A stretch of DNA of 39,119 bases, from the NCBI GenBank assembly GCA_902786515.1, contig CADADA010000029.1:1-39119 (forward strand), written 5' to 3'. Made by a program: the position numbers and the translations under genes. The notes below the pieces were generated by a model that saw nothing but the letters and a program-made list of their open reading frames with translations, did no database searches and had not been told where the DNA came from. Shown one piece after another: positions 8,991 to 16,972 of the stretch (its first letter is position 1; the number at the start of each line of letters is the position of its first letter). Source of the DNA: an uncultured Lachnospiraceae bacterium (GTDB lineage: Bacteria; Bacillota; Clostridia; Lachnospirales; Lachnospiraceae).

Positions 8991-9074
8991 GTAAAGGCTT
9001 CATAGTGAGTATGGTAGAAAGAGTCGAATTAGAAGAGTTATCAAAGTTAACGTTTAGAAAATAGTGAAAAAATT

Positions 9075-9770
9075 GGTTCTTTCCAATATTAGTTTATAAC
9101 AGATGTTTTTCATTCATATGTGTGTTATACTTAAAGAAAAATATTTTTATTATGGAGAAAGCACATATGGATGAATTCATTAAACTTTTAGACTCAGGAT
9201 TAGATTATATAGAACATGAATTTTTAGATGATATCATTATCATCAGAGTTGTTTCCAACATAAAAGAATTACTTTGCCCTTACTGTGGATATCTATCTAC
9301 AAAAAAACACAGTTCGTAGGAACGTAGTTTTCAGGATCTTCCTATTATGGGGGAAGAAAAGCGAAAAAGGGTAATCGCCTTCTGGATAAAATCGTTGATG
9401 TTTCGTTAAACGTAAGTTCGGTAAATGCAACAGATATTTTAAGAGACGGAATTCCATCAAACAGGCAAATGAAGCAATTATCCAGATAAGTGAACGCTTT
9501 CACTTGTTAAAAGGACTTACTGAAGCAGCCAAGAAACATATCACATCAGTAGTTGCGGCTAATATGGGAAATACGGTGTCTGTAAGCCATTATGAAAAAT
9601 GTATACTAATCCTCAATATAGAAGAAATGAAATTGCTAAAGAACTATTGAATAGGATTATTGCAGAAGCAAAAAAATGGTTGTGGAACTATTCAAATAAC
9701 CGCGTTAGATATGGTTGTGAAATTATATTCTTCATATGGTTTTGAGTTTAATATTAATTTTATGCAGTTT
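9075..9770 (+). mobile_element. Decayed ISL3-family insertion sequence
   Basis: An ATG at 9167 behind GGAGAAAG opens the N-terminus of an ISL3-type transposase (MDEFIKLLDSGLDYIE, then the zinc-finger half LLCPYCGYLSTKKHSS). A stop at 9317 cuts it off. The following sequence still reads ERSFQDLPIMG in the same frame after the stop, then RRKFRCKCNRYFKR and AIIQISERFHLLKGLTEAAK in other frames, all in the order of an intact ISL3 transposase. Stops, shifts and missing DNA between these pieces show it is dead. GGTTCTTTCCAATATTAG at 9075 could be the left terminal repeat; I find no matching right end. It fills most of the gap 8991-9874. Confidence 0.7.
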
Positions 9771-9874
9771 AAATTGTAAGGATAATTAATGCATCCAGGG
9801 TTGGAATAGTTTACAGTGAAGTTTATAAAAAATATGGTACAATATTACCACCAACGAAGGAGAATAAGAGTAAT

Positions 9875-10786
9875 ATGAAAAAGATATTGATAACCGGTGG
9901 AACTGTATTTGTTAGCAGATATCTCGCAGAACATTATGTGGCAAAAGGATATGAAGTGTATGTGCTAAATAGAAATACAAAAACACAGTCAGATGGAGTA
10001 CATCTGATAGAAGCAGATCGTCATAAGATTGGAAATCTGTTAGATGGAATTCACTTTAATCTTGTTGTGGACACTGCATATACAAAAGAGGATGTTGAAT
10101 GTCTTACAGAAGCAATTTATAGTTATGATGATTATGTTTTGATCAGCTCCAGTGCAGTTTATCCGGAGACAACCGCACAGCCTTTTTTAGAAGAAGCACC
10201 ACTTGGTAAGAATTCTATCTGGGGAGACTATGGAACAAACAAGATTGAGGCAGAGAATGCACTAATGAAATTTGATAAGAAAGCGTATATATTAAGACCG
10301 CCATACCTGTATGGTCCGATGAATAATGTATACCGTGAGGCATTCGTATTCGACCAAGCATTGTCAGGAAAAGCATTCAATCTTCCTAAAGATGGAGAGA
10401 TGAAACTTCAATTCTACTATGTGGGAGACTTGTGCAGGATGATTGATGAAATTATGGTTCAAAGACCTAAGCAGCATATCTTTAATGTGGGTAATAAAGA
10501 AGGAATAACTATCAAAGAATGGGTAACTCTTTGTTATGAGGCAGCAGGAAAAGAAGTTGCATTTCGAAATATATATGAGGATATACCATATAGAGAGTAT
10601 TTCTGTTTCTATGAATATGAATATATTTTAGATGTGGAGAGACAGAACCGGATTTTGCAGGAAACAACGTCCATGAAAGATGGGCTAAAAGAAGCATTTG
10701 CGTGGTATCAGGACCATCAGATGGAGGTTAATCGAAGAAAATATAAGGATTTCAGCGAAAAAAACCTTGACAACTATACGTATTGA
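9875..10786 (+). CDS. NAD(P)-dependent epimerase/reductase (SDR)
   Basis: This 303-residue protein of the extended short-chain dehydrogenase type begins with the nucleotide-binding motif ILITGGTVFVSRYLAEHY. It contains LISSSAVYP and the catalytic YGTNK (Tyr-x3-Lys), and a downstream LRPPYLYGP. This is the arrangement of sugar-nucleotide epimerases and related reductases. The usual third glycine position reads FVS, as in several atypical members. GAAGGAGAA precedes ATG 9875. It stands alone between the insertion-sequence remnant and the tyrS leader, so its substrate is not indicated by its neighbours. Confidence 0.85.
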   Translation: MKKILITGGTVFVSRYLAEHYVAKGYEVYVLNRNTKTQSDGVHLIEADRHKIGNLLDGIHFNLVVDTAYTKEDVECLTEAIYSYDDYVLISSSAVYPETTAQPFLEEAPLGKNSIWGDYGTNKIEAENALMKFDKKAYILRPPYLYGPMNNVYREAFVFDQALSGKAFNLPKDGEMKLQFYYVGDLCRMIDEIMVQRPKQHIFNVGNKEGITIKEWVTLCYEAAGKEVAFRNIYEDIPYREYFCFYEYEYILDVERQNRILQETTSMKDGLKEAFAWYQDHQMEVNRRKYKDFSEKNLDNYTY

Positions 10787-10827
10787 TAGTAGACTATCAA
10801 GTAATATTTTGAAAGGATATTTTTTAA

Positions 10828-10938
10828 ATGAGTAGATTTGTAACCACAACTGCATACGTTTATAGAGAGACTATGTACACTTATTATGTATATGGTCTTA
10901 GTCTCGTATGTAAAAATAACGGTTACGGAAAAGAATAG
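10828..10938 (+). CDS. Tyrosine-rich 36-residue leader peptide candidate
   Basis: A 36-codon frame behind GAAAGGA encodes a peptide with seven tyrosines, six of them in the 13-residue stretch YVYRETMYTYYVY (residues 10-22). The coding RNA can fold: CATACG 10853-10858 with CGTATG 10905-10910, and AGACT 10868-10872 with AGTCT 10900-10904. A perfect terminator follows 32 bases after the stop, and the operon beyond it ends in the tyrosyl-tRNA synthetase gene. A run of tyrosine codons, a hairpin, a terminator and tyrS is what a ribosome-mediated attenuator would look like. The alternative is an independent tiny gene. Attenuation is inference. Confidence 0.5.
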   Translation: MSRFVTTTAYVYRETMYTYYVYGLSLVCKNNGYGKE

Positions 10939-10970
10939 ATTTTCAGAATATAGGATATATGTATATGCTG

Positions 10971-11003
10971 ACCACTTATCTTTTCTGGGTAAGTGGTTTT
11001 TTT
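10971..11003 (+). terminator. Intrinsic terminator in the tyrS-operon leader
   Basis: ACCACTTA (10971-10978) pairs perfectly with TAAGTGGT (10990-10997), followed by seven T. It either ends the transcript of the tyrosine-rich small frame or acts as an attenuator for the downstream phosphodiesterase-tyrS operon. Confidence 0.8.
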
Positions 11004-11113
11004 ATCTCAGTCGAGACTACAATCTCCGACTGAGATAAACGCTCCGCGCCAAGTCTCGTGGGGCGAGACTTGAATTCATTCGGAGTGGGGGCTTCGAATG
11101 GGATAAATCCCCC
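11004..11113 (+). promoter_or_regulatory. Highly structured leader RNA upstream of phosphodiesterase-tyrS
   Basis: The 110 bases hold several exact stems. ATCTCAGTCG (11004-11013) pairs with CGACTGAGAT (11027-11036), and AAGTCTCG (11051-11058) with CGAGACTT (11064-11071). The latter is enclosed by CGCTCCG (11040-11046) pairing with CGGAGTG (11081-11087). CATTCG (11077-11082) can instead pair with CGAATG (11095-11100), and GGGGG (11087-11091) with CCCCC (11109-11113), so the folds compete. GAGACT/AGTCTC words recur also at 10867 and 10900 in the upstream small frame. I see no T-box sequence and no riboswitch class I recognise. Confidence 0.55.
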
Positions 11114-11142
11114 GGACGTATAATAAAAAAGGAGTGAAGATT

Positions 11143-12234
11143 ATGAGACAGTTACATGATTACAATAATTGCATCGCAAATTTATCAAATTCGGTGCTAA
11201 AGGGATTAGGAGCAGCTCCGGTAGGTCCGACACTTCCAAGTGCAGATGAACTGCTAAAGAATGAATATAAGAACGTGGTTATACTTTTGCTCGACGGATT
11301 GGGAACCTATATTATGAATGAAAACCTTAAAGAAGACGGATTTCTGAGAACACATTATAAAGAATCGATAAGTACAGTGTTTCCGCCTACAACCGTTGTT
11401 GCAACCACATCGATTATAAGTGGATTGCAACCTATTGAGAGTGCCTGGCTTGGGTGGGACCTTTATTATCCTCAGGTAGATAAGAATGTTACGGTTTTCC
11501 TGAACACGGAACAAGGAACGGATAAACCTGTTTCAGAAGAGAACATACCTTGGAAGTATTGCGGGTATGAAACTGTTGTTGACAGATTGATTCGTGAAGG
11601 AAAAGAAGCGTATAACGTTACACCGTTTGCACCGCCTTATCCAGAGAATTTTCATGATATATGTAATCAGATTACAAACATATGTAGAAAGGACACAAAA
11701 AAATATATTTACGCATACTGGAATGAACCGGATGATGTGATGCATAAATATGGCTGTTACAGTACAGAAGCAAAGAGAGTAATTGCTGAACTGGAAAATG
11801 AGATAGCCAGAATGAGTGAAAATTTAGAGGATACATTACTCATTGTGACGGCTGACCACGGGCATATAGATGGACGAAATGTATCGATTACGGATTATCC
11901 TGCCATCGTGGAGTGTCTGGTCAGAATGCCTTCAATTGAACCGCGTGCATTAAATCTTTTTGTGAAAGAGGAAAAGAGAAAAGAATTTGAAAGAGAGTTT
12001 GAGAAGGCGTTTGGAAATGATTTTATTTTGTTAACCAAGGAAGAAGTATACGACAAAAAGTTATTTGGAACGGGAGTGCCTCATAAAAATGTCGATGCAA
12101 TGATTGGAGATTATCTGGCTGTAGGGACGACAGATTTAACCATTTTTAATTCTAAGGAGGAGGCAGAGCAATTTATAGGAGTGCACGCCGGTTATACAAA
12201 AGAAGAAATGACTATTCCGTTGATTATTATCTAA
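11143..12234 (+). CDS. Alkaline phosphatase-superfamily phosphodiesterase/nucleotide pyrophosphatase
   Basis: This 363-residue enzyme has the nucleotide pyrophosphatase/phosphodiesterase (type I) layout: the metal-binding VVILLLDGLG near the start, the nucleophile motif STVFPPTT (the Thr after PP), a mid-chain D-x3-H (DDVMHKYG), TADHGHID, and the last metal histidine in GVHAGYT. Such enzymes use two zinc ions to cleave phosphodiesters or pyrophosphates. No signal peptide is seen, so it is probably cytoplasmic. A GTG at 11134 overlaps the ribosome site GGAG at 11131-11134, so ATG 11143 is the better start. tyrS follows after 38 bases, so the two are probably co-transcribed behind the structured leader. 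Confidence 0.85.
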   Translation: MRQLHDYNNCIANLSNSVLKGLGAAPVGPTLPSADELLKNEYKNVVILLLDGLGTYIMNENLKEDGFLRTHYKESISTVFPPTTVVATTSIISGLQPIESAWLGWDLYYPQVDKNVTVFLNTEQGTDKPVSEENIPWKYCGYETVVDRLIREGKEAYNVTPFAPPYPENFHDICNQITNICRKDTKKYIYAYWNEPDDVMHKYGCYSTEAKRVIAELENEIARMSENLEDTLLIVTADHGHIDGRNVSITDYPAIVECLVRMPSIEPRALNLFVKEEKRKEFEREFEKAFGNDFILLTKEEVYDKKLFGTGVPHKNVDAMIGDYLAVGTTDLTIFNSKEEAEQFIGVHAGYTKEEMTIPLIII

Positions 12235-12272
12235 AAAAGTTTTATTAGAAAGAGTAGAAAGGAAAATGCAAA

Positions 12273-13481
12273 ATGAATTTGACAGAAAAAGAAAAACGAA
12301 TTGACGAGATACTTGAAAGAGGTATTATTAAAGAAATTCTCCCATCAAAGGAACAATTTAAGGAAGCTTTGATGAATAAGAGACTGACATTTTATATTGG
12401 AGCAGACCCGACAGGTGATTCGTTGCATTTGAGTCATGCGAAAAATTTCATGTTGTTAGAGGAATTCAGACAGTTGGGGCATAACGTTAATGTTTTGTTT
12501 GGAGATTTTACGGCATGTATCGGTGATCCTAGTGACAGGGATTCTGCGAGAACATTATTTACAAGAGATATGGCCAGAAAAAATGCATCGAGCTGGGTAC
12601 AGCAGATATCACGAATTATTAATTTTGATGATAAGGAGAATCCGGCTCATGTAAGATATAACAGTGAGTGGATAGATAAGTTGTCGCCTATTGATATGAT
12701 TGAATTGTTTACGCATACAACAGTGCAGCAGCTTATCGAGCGTGATATGTTCCAGAAACGTATGGAAAAGAAAAAAGCTATTTTCCTTAATGAATTTGTA
12801 TATCCGATGTTCCAGGGATATGATAGTGTAGCCATGGATGTTGATGTGGAATTATGTGGAACAGATCAGATATTCAATGCTCTTATGGGAAGAACTTTAA
12901 TAAAAGATTATAAAAATAAAGAAAAATTTGTGGTTGCTGTAAATTTGATGGAAAATCCGATAACCGGCGAACTCATGTCAAAGACTAATGGAACGGGCGT
13001 ATTCTTAAAATCAAATAATATTGATATGTTCGGACAGCTTATGAGACAGCCTGATGAAATGATTAGAATTATTTTAATAAATAATTCAAGAATATCATTA
13101 GATGATATTGATGCATTAGACATTGAGAATCGTCCGATGGATGCAAAATTATTCATGGCATATGAAGTAACAAGGATTTTTTACGGAGAGGAAGCTGCTT
13201 TACAGGCGAAAGAGAGATTTGTAAATACATTTAGCAATAAGGCATTTCCAGACGATGCACCTGTGGTTTCTGCAGGCGAGGACACGATAAGTTTGCTTGA
13301 AATGGTATGCAAGTGTATGACTGATATCAGCAAAAATCAGGCGAGAAGATTAATTACTCAGGCATCTGTAACTATTGATGGTGAGAAAAATAAAGATGAG
13401 CATGATTTGATTTCTTTAGAAAACAATGAAATGCATCAGGTTCGAATTGGTAAAAAGGGATTTTTCAGAGTTACGAAATAG
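12273..13481 (+). CDS. tyrS: Tyrosyl-tRNA synthetase
   Basis: This 402-residue class I synthetase has YIGADPTGDSLHLSHAKNF at 41-59, a TyrS-type tyrosine-binding and HIGH-like motif. GTDQIFNALMGR is the tyrosine-recognition DQ-x2-N helix, and LMSKTNGTG (about 233) is the KMSKS loop. The C-terminal about 60 residues (ARRLITQASVTIDG) form an S4-like RNA-binding domain, as expected for TyrS. It charges tRNA-Tyr in the cytoplasm. AGAAAGGAAAATGCAAA precedes the start. I see no T-box immediately upstream; control probably comes from the leader before the phosphodiesterase gene. Confidence 0.9.
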   Translation: MNLTEKEKRIDEILERGIIKEILPSKEQFKEALMNKRLTFYIGADPTGDSLHLSHAKNFMLLEEFRQLGHNVNVLFGDFTACIGDPSDRDSARTLFTRDMARKNASSWVQQISRIINFDDKENPAHVRYNSEWIDKLSPIDMIELFTHTTVQQLIERDMFQKRMEKKKAIFLNEFVYPMFQGYDSVAMDVDVELCGTDQIFNALMGRTLIKDYKNKEKFVVAVNLMENPITGELMSKTNGTGVFLKSNNIDMFGQLMRQPDEMIRIILINNSRISLDDIDALDIENRPMDAKLFMAYEVTRIFYGEEAALQAKERFVNTFSNKAFPDDAPVVSAGEDTISLLEMVCKCMTDISKNQARRLITQASVTIDGEKNKDEHDLISLENNEMHQVRIGKKGFFRVTK

Positions 13482-13540
13482 TTTACACTACCACGATAAG
13501 TGTTGTCATGAAAATCACGAGACTGTTTTGTTGTAAACTA
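13479..13540. repeat. Inverted repeat after tyrS
   Basis: TAGTTTACA (13479-13487, including the tyrS stop) and TGTAAACTA (13532-13540) are exact inverted repeats 44 bases apart. No T-tract follows, so it is not a typical terminator. It may be an operator or an RNA stem near the promoter of the next gene. Confidence 0.45.
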
Positions 13541-13643
13541 AACCACATATTATGTTTAAATAAATTTGACAAAACCATTTAATTTATGTATACTACTGTT
13601 CGGGAAAAGATACTTAGTCAGAAGAATTAGTGAGAGGTACGAA

Positions 13644-13928
13644 ATGGATAATTTTTACAGCTTGGCAGGCAGGAGGATTAGAAATGAAAGGGAGAGACGA
13701 GGATTTAGCAGAGAGTATCTTGCGACAGCATGTGGCATTTCATCAAAGCATTTGTATGATATTGAATGTAACGGCAAAGGATTTTCGGCAGTAGTGTTAT
13801 ATAAAATTGCGAAAAATCTGGAAGTAAGCTGTGAATATATTGCAGAGGGTAGTCATGTAAATGTTAGTCAGGAAAGACTGCATGAATTGAAGATAATTAT
13901 TGAAGAATTGTTTGAGCTGGTTCAATAA
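13644..13928 (+). CDS. Small XRE-family DNA-binding regulator
   Basis: This 94-residue protein is almost entirely a Cro/C1-type helix-turn-helix: LAGRRIRNERERRGFSREYL, CGISSKHLYDIE (recognition helix region), then VVLYKIAKNLEVSCEYI, the usual fourth and fifth helices. A short acidic tail follows. An upstream in-frame start at 13566 would add 26 unlike residues; ATG 13644 has GAGAGG seven bases before it. It is a single-gene unit closed by its own terminator and its target is unknown. The inverted repeat just upstream could be its own operator. Confidence 0.8.
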   Translation: MDNFYSLAGRRIRNERERRGFSREYLATACGISSKHLYDIECNGKGFSAVVLYKIAKNLEVSCEYIAEGSHVNVSQERLHELKIIIEELFELVQ

Positions 13929-13940
13929 TTGTCTGATAGA

Positions 13941-13987
13941 AAGGCACTATGGAAAGGACAGATATGTCCATTCTATGGTGCCTTTTT
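13941..13987 (+). terminator. Intrinsic terminator after the XRE gene
   Basis: AAGGCAC (13941-13947) pairs with GTGCCTT (13978-13984) at the base of a longer imperfect hairpin that includes ATGGA-x-AGGACA / TGTCC-x-TTCTAT. A T-rich tail follows. Confidence 0.75.
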
Positions 13988-14017
13988 AGGTAAAAAATAT
14001 ACTGCTTCTAGAAAATA

Positions 14018-14080
14018 GGTATTGACATAATGCTTAACCTGTGTATAATAATTATATAGTTAAGTGTTGAAATAATACCT
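14018..14080 (+). promoter_or_regulatory. nrtR-pncA promoter with overlapping NrtR-like operator
   Basis: The -35 TTGACA (14022-14027) and -10 TATAAT (14044-14049) are 16 bases apart. Dyads overlap them: CTTAAC (14033-14038) with GTTAAG (14059-14064), the palindrome TATAATAATTATA (14044-14056), and AGGTATT (14018-14024) with AATACCT (14074-14080). A regulator bound here would block the polymerase. The first gene encodes an NrtR-type protein, so autoregulation is likely (inference). Confidence 0.7.
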
Positions 14081-14091
14081 AAGGAGGAGCG

Positions 14092-14916
14092 ATGGAAAAA
14101 AGAAATAAAGAAGGATTAACAGAAAAACAATTTCTGGAACAATACAACCAGGGAGATTACAAGCGTCCGAGTGTTACAACGGATGTACTCATTATAGGTA
14201 TGAATAAAGATTATACTAAAATGAAAATCCTACTAATAAAAAGAGGAGACCATCCATTTATAGACTGCTGGGCATTGCCGGGAGGTTTTGTGGAGGAAAA
14301 TGAAACAGCCCATCAGGCAGCAGCCAGAGAACTTAAAGAAGAAACAGGACTTAAGGATGTATATCTTGACCAGGTGTATACATTTACAAAGCCGGGAAGA
14401 GATCCGAGAGCATGGGTAATCACCATTGCATATTTAGCGTTGATTTCTGAATTACAGGAAGTGGAAGGCTTAGACGATGCAGACGATGCGGATTGGTTTG
14501 ATTTGGAATTTACAGATGAAGAAATCATTATCTCAAACGAAGAGAAAGAGGTGAAAATCATTTACAGTTTGAAAAAGAAAATTTTTTATAATGGCGTGAT
14601 TAGGTATGAAAATTATATTCCGGCACTAAAAAGTCAAGATTCATTAGCATTTGATCATGTGGAAATCATTATTGAGGCATTAAAGAAATTGAGAAAGCAG
14701 ATTAAATATAGCGGTGAAGCATTTTGTCTTGTTGATGAAAAATTCACATTGCCTGAATTACAGGCAGTTTATGAGACAGTTTTAGGACAAAAGTTATATA
14801 AAAAGAGTTTCAGGGATATGATTTCTGAATATGTAGTGGAAACAGGTGATGAAAGAACATCGAGAACGCCAAAAGGACGAAGATGTAAAGAATATAGTTT
14901 TAAAATGGAGGAATAA
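14092..14916 (+). CDS. nrtR: NrtR-type Nudix/winged-helix regulator of NAD metabolism
   Basis: This 274-residue protein has an N-terminal Nudix domain (about 25-155) and a C-terminal winged-helix-like domain (about 165-274; QDSLAFDHVEIIIEALKKLR, then FTLPELQAVYETVLG and RTPKGRRCKEYSF). That is the domain order of NrtR, which represses NAD salvage or synthesis genes and responds to ADP-ribose. The Nudix box is complete (G-x5-E-x7-REL-x-EE-x-GL within GGFVEENETAHQAAARELKE), so hydrolase activity may remain, unlike many NrtR proteins. AAGGAGGAGC precedes ATG 14092. The nicotinamidase gene follows 2 bases after its stop. A dyad-rich promoter lies directly upstream. Confidence 0.85.
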   Translation: MEKRNKEGLTEKQFLEQYNQGDYKRPSVTTDVLIIGMNKDYTKMKILLIKRGDHPFIDCWALPGGFVEENETAHQAAARELKEETGLKDVYLDQVYTFTKPGRDPRAWVITIAYLALISELQEVEGLDDADDADWFDLEFTDEEIIISNEEKEVKIIYSLKKKIFYNGVIRYENYIPALKSQDSLAFDHVEIIIEALKKLRKQIKYSGEAFCLVDEKFTLPELQAVYETVLGQKLYKKSFRDMISEYVVETGDERTSRTPKGRRCKEYSFKMEE

Positions 14917-14918
14917 GC

Positions 14919-15452
14919 ATGAAAGATATTTTAGTTGTAGTTGACATGCAGAAGGATTTTATAAGTGGAGCATTAAAAAATGACGATGCATTGAAGATTG
15001 TGCCTTATGTAAAAGAAAAAATAAAAGAAGCAAAAATTCAGGGAAAGACGATAATTTTTACTAAAGATACACATGAAGATGATTACATGGAAACAGAGGA
15101 AGGGAAGCATCTTCCGGTACCTCACTGCATAAGGAACAGTGAGGGATGGGAGATTATCGATGAGCTGGAAGCAGACAAATATGCAGATAAGATAATTGAA
15201 AAAGAGACCTTTGGCTCAACGGGACTGGCCGAGTATTTTAAAGAGAATAAAGAAAGTATCAGGGAAGTAGAATTCATCGGAGTTTGCACTGATATTTGTG
15301 TTATATCCAACGTTTTGATTGCAAAGGCTGTATTACCAAATAAGCAGATTATAGTTGATGCGGCTGCATGTGCAGGAGTTACTCCACAGTCTCATGATAC
15401 CGCAATCAGTGCAATGGAGGCCTGCCATATTAATGTTATAAAAAAGGACTAA
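14919..15452 (+). CDS. pncA: Nicotinamidase (isochorismatase-like hydrolase)
   Basis: This 177-residue enzyme has the catalytic Asp in VVVDMQKDF, a metal-site and substrate segment FTKDTHEDDYMETEEGKHLP followed by PHC, and the nucleophile Cys in GVCTDICV, the expected triad order. It deamidates nicotinamide to nicotinate, which PncB then phosphoribosylates. GGAGGA sits just before ATG 14919, inside the end of nrtR, so the two genes are translationally linked. pncB belongs to the same pathway but is separated from it here by an ATPase gene. Confidence 0.9.
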   Translation: MKDILVVVDMQKDFISGALKNDDALKIVPYVKEKIKEAKIQGKTIIFTKDTHEDDYMETEEGKHLPVPHCIRNSEGWEIIDELEADKYADKIIEKETFGSTGLAEYFKENKESIREVEFIGVCTDICVISNVLIAKAVLPNKQIIVDAAACAGVTPQSHDTAISAMEACHINVIKKD

Positions 15453-15457
15453 CTAAG

Positions 15458-15589
15458 ATGTTGAAAAAATTATATTTTCAGTGTGAATTAATGTTGAAAT
15501 AATTATACTTTTAGTATAGAATTATGTTGAAATAATTATATTTTCTGCGTAAAACAATGTTGAAATTATTATATTTTAGAGATAGAATG
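15458..15589. repeat. Four tandem 33-bp repeats, array A
   Basis: ATGTTGAAA-like units start at 15458, 15491, 15524 and 15557, exactly 33 bases apart. Each begins ATGTTGAA, continues with an A/T-rich ATTATA-TTT core and ends in a more variable 12 bases. There are no unique spacers, so this is not CRISPR. The array sits between the pncA stop and the ribosome site of the DUF4143 ATPase. Confidence 0.9.
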
Positions 15590-15618
15590 AGTATATATGC
15601 ATTTGGAGGTGACGGTTG

Positions 15619-16953
15619 ATGTTTAAGCGAAAAGTATATGAAAAACTAAAATCCTGGAAGGAAGAGTGGAATGGTAAATATGCCTGTCTGCTTGAAGGTG
15701 CAAGACGTGTGGGAAAGACAACGATAGCTGAGGAATTTGCACGTAATGAATATGATTCGTATATTTTGATTGATTTTTCGATTGCGAGTAAAGAAATACT
15801 TGATGCATTTGACGATATTTCAAAATTAGATAGATTTTTTTTACGACTTCAAATGGAAACAGGAGTAGAATTAGTTGAAAGAAAGTCAGCCATTATTTTT
15901 GATGAAATACAGCTGTTTCCAAAGGCAAGACAGGCTATAAAACATTTGGTAAAAGATGGCAGATATGATTATATTGAAACAGGTTCACTCATCTCAATAA
16001 AGAAAAATGTCAAAGATATTTTGATACCTTCTGAAGAACACAAAATTTACGTTTATCCAATGGATTATGAAGAGTTTTTATGGGCAACAGGCGAGAATCC
16101 GAATGTGATTGATATGGCATACAAGAGTAATATTGAAATGGGAAATGTTGCTAATCGAAATGCGATGCGGGAATTTAGAATTTATATGGCAGTAGGAGGA
16201 ATGCCGCAGGCGGTAGAAAAATATATTGAAACAAATAATTTTGAATCTGTCGATAGAGTTAAACGGGAAATATTGGACTTGTATTATGACGATTTAAAGA
16301 AAATAGATGCTTCCGGCAGGATTACGGATATGTATAAATCAGTACCAAGTCAGTTGTCGGGTAAGAAAAAGCATTATGTTATTATGTCTGCTACAGGAAA
16401 GCAAAAAACCAGAAAAGATGAAGAACGACTTTTTGAATTGATAGAGTCAGGACTTGTTTTACCTTGTTATAACGTGACGAATCCAGGTGTTTCGTTGATG
16501 CAGACAAAAGACATAAAATGCTTTAAATTGTACTTATCAGATATAGGACTTTTTACTACGATGCTATTTAATGATTCTGAAAATGGTGTGGAAGACATTT
16601 ACAGGAAATTGTTAAGTGATAAATTACCGGCGGATTTGGGATATTTATATGAAAATGTTGTCGCTCAAATGATAAAAGCTTCGGGAAGAGATTTGTATTA
16701 TCATACATGGAAAAAGAAAGAGAGTACGCATTCTTATGAAATTGATTTTTTGATTACATCAAAGAACAAAGTGATACCAATTGAGGTTAAATCTTCTGCA
16801 GTAAAAAATCATGAATCAATAGATCAGTTTGAAAAAAAGTATTCAAAACAAATAGCACAGAGGTATTTATTCTCACAAAAGGATGTGGGAAAAATAGGCA
16901 CACTTCATTTAAAACCAATATATATGATTCCGTTTTTTTTGAAAAATATTTAA
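15619..16953 (+). CDS. AAA-family ATPase with DUF4143 domain
   Basis: This 444-residue protein has Walker A GARRVGKTT (27-35) and Walker B AIIFDEIQLF (about 92-101), a P-loop ATPase core (AAA_14) with sensor-like YIETGS. Its C-terminal DUF4143 region (about 215-430) ends in SYEIDFLITSKNKVIPIEVK, resembling the D-x-n-E-x-K core of PD-(D/E)XK nucleases. Function in this family is unknown; such genes are common, scattered and often gained or lost. GGAGGTGA (15605-15612) selects ATG 15619. Four 33-bp repeats lie immediately upstream. It splits the pncA-pncB operon, which suggests insertion. Confidence 0.85.
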   Translation: MFKRKVYEKLKSWKEEWNGKYACLLEGARRVGKTTIAEEFARNEYDSYILIDFSIASKEILDAFDDISKLDRFFLRLQMETGVELVERKSAIIFDEIQLFPKARQAIKHLVKDGRYDYIETGSLISIKKNVKDILIPSEEHKIYVYPMDYEEFLWATGENPNVIDMAYKSNIEMGNVANRNAMREFRIYMAVGGMPQAVEKYIETNNFESVDRVKREILDLYYDDLKKIDASGRITDMYKSVPSQLSGKKKHYVIMSATGKQKTRKDEERLFELIESGLVLPCYNVTNPGVSLMQTKDIKCFKLYLSDIGLFTTMLFNDSENGVEDIYRKLLSDKLPADLGYLYENVVAQMIKASGRDLYYHTWKKKESTHSYEIDFLITSKNKVIPIEVKSSAVKNHESIDQFEKKYSKQIAQRYLFSQKDVGKIGTLHLKPIYMIPFFLKNI

Positions 16954-16972
16954 AAATTGGAGGAAAAAATTT

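Noticed and set aside
9010..9063. 17-codon frame after the exporter as a precursor peptide
   Set aside because: No ribosome site, no leader/core features, and it lies after the exporter within apparently decayed DNA.
10800..11142. T-box riboswitch for the tyrS operon
   Set aside because: I could not find the conserved T-box sequence or a stem I with a tyrosine specifier; the structures present are different.
15458..15589. Possible CRISPR array
   Set aside because: The units are contiguous with no unique spacers between conserved repeats, and no cas genes are in the window. The same holds for 18230-18361.
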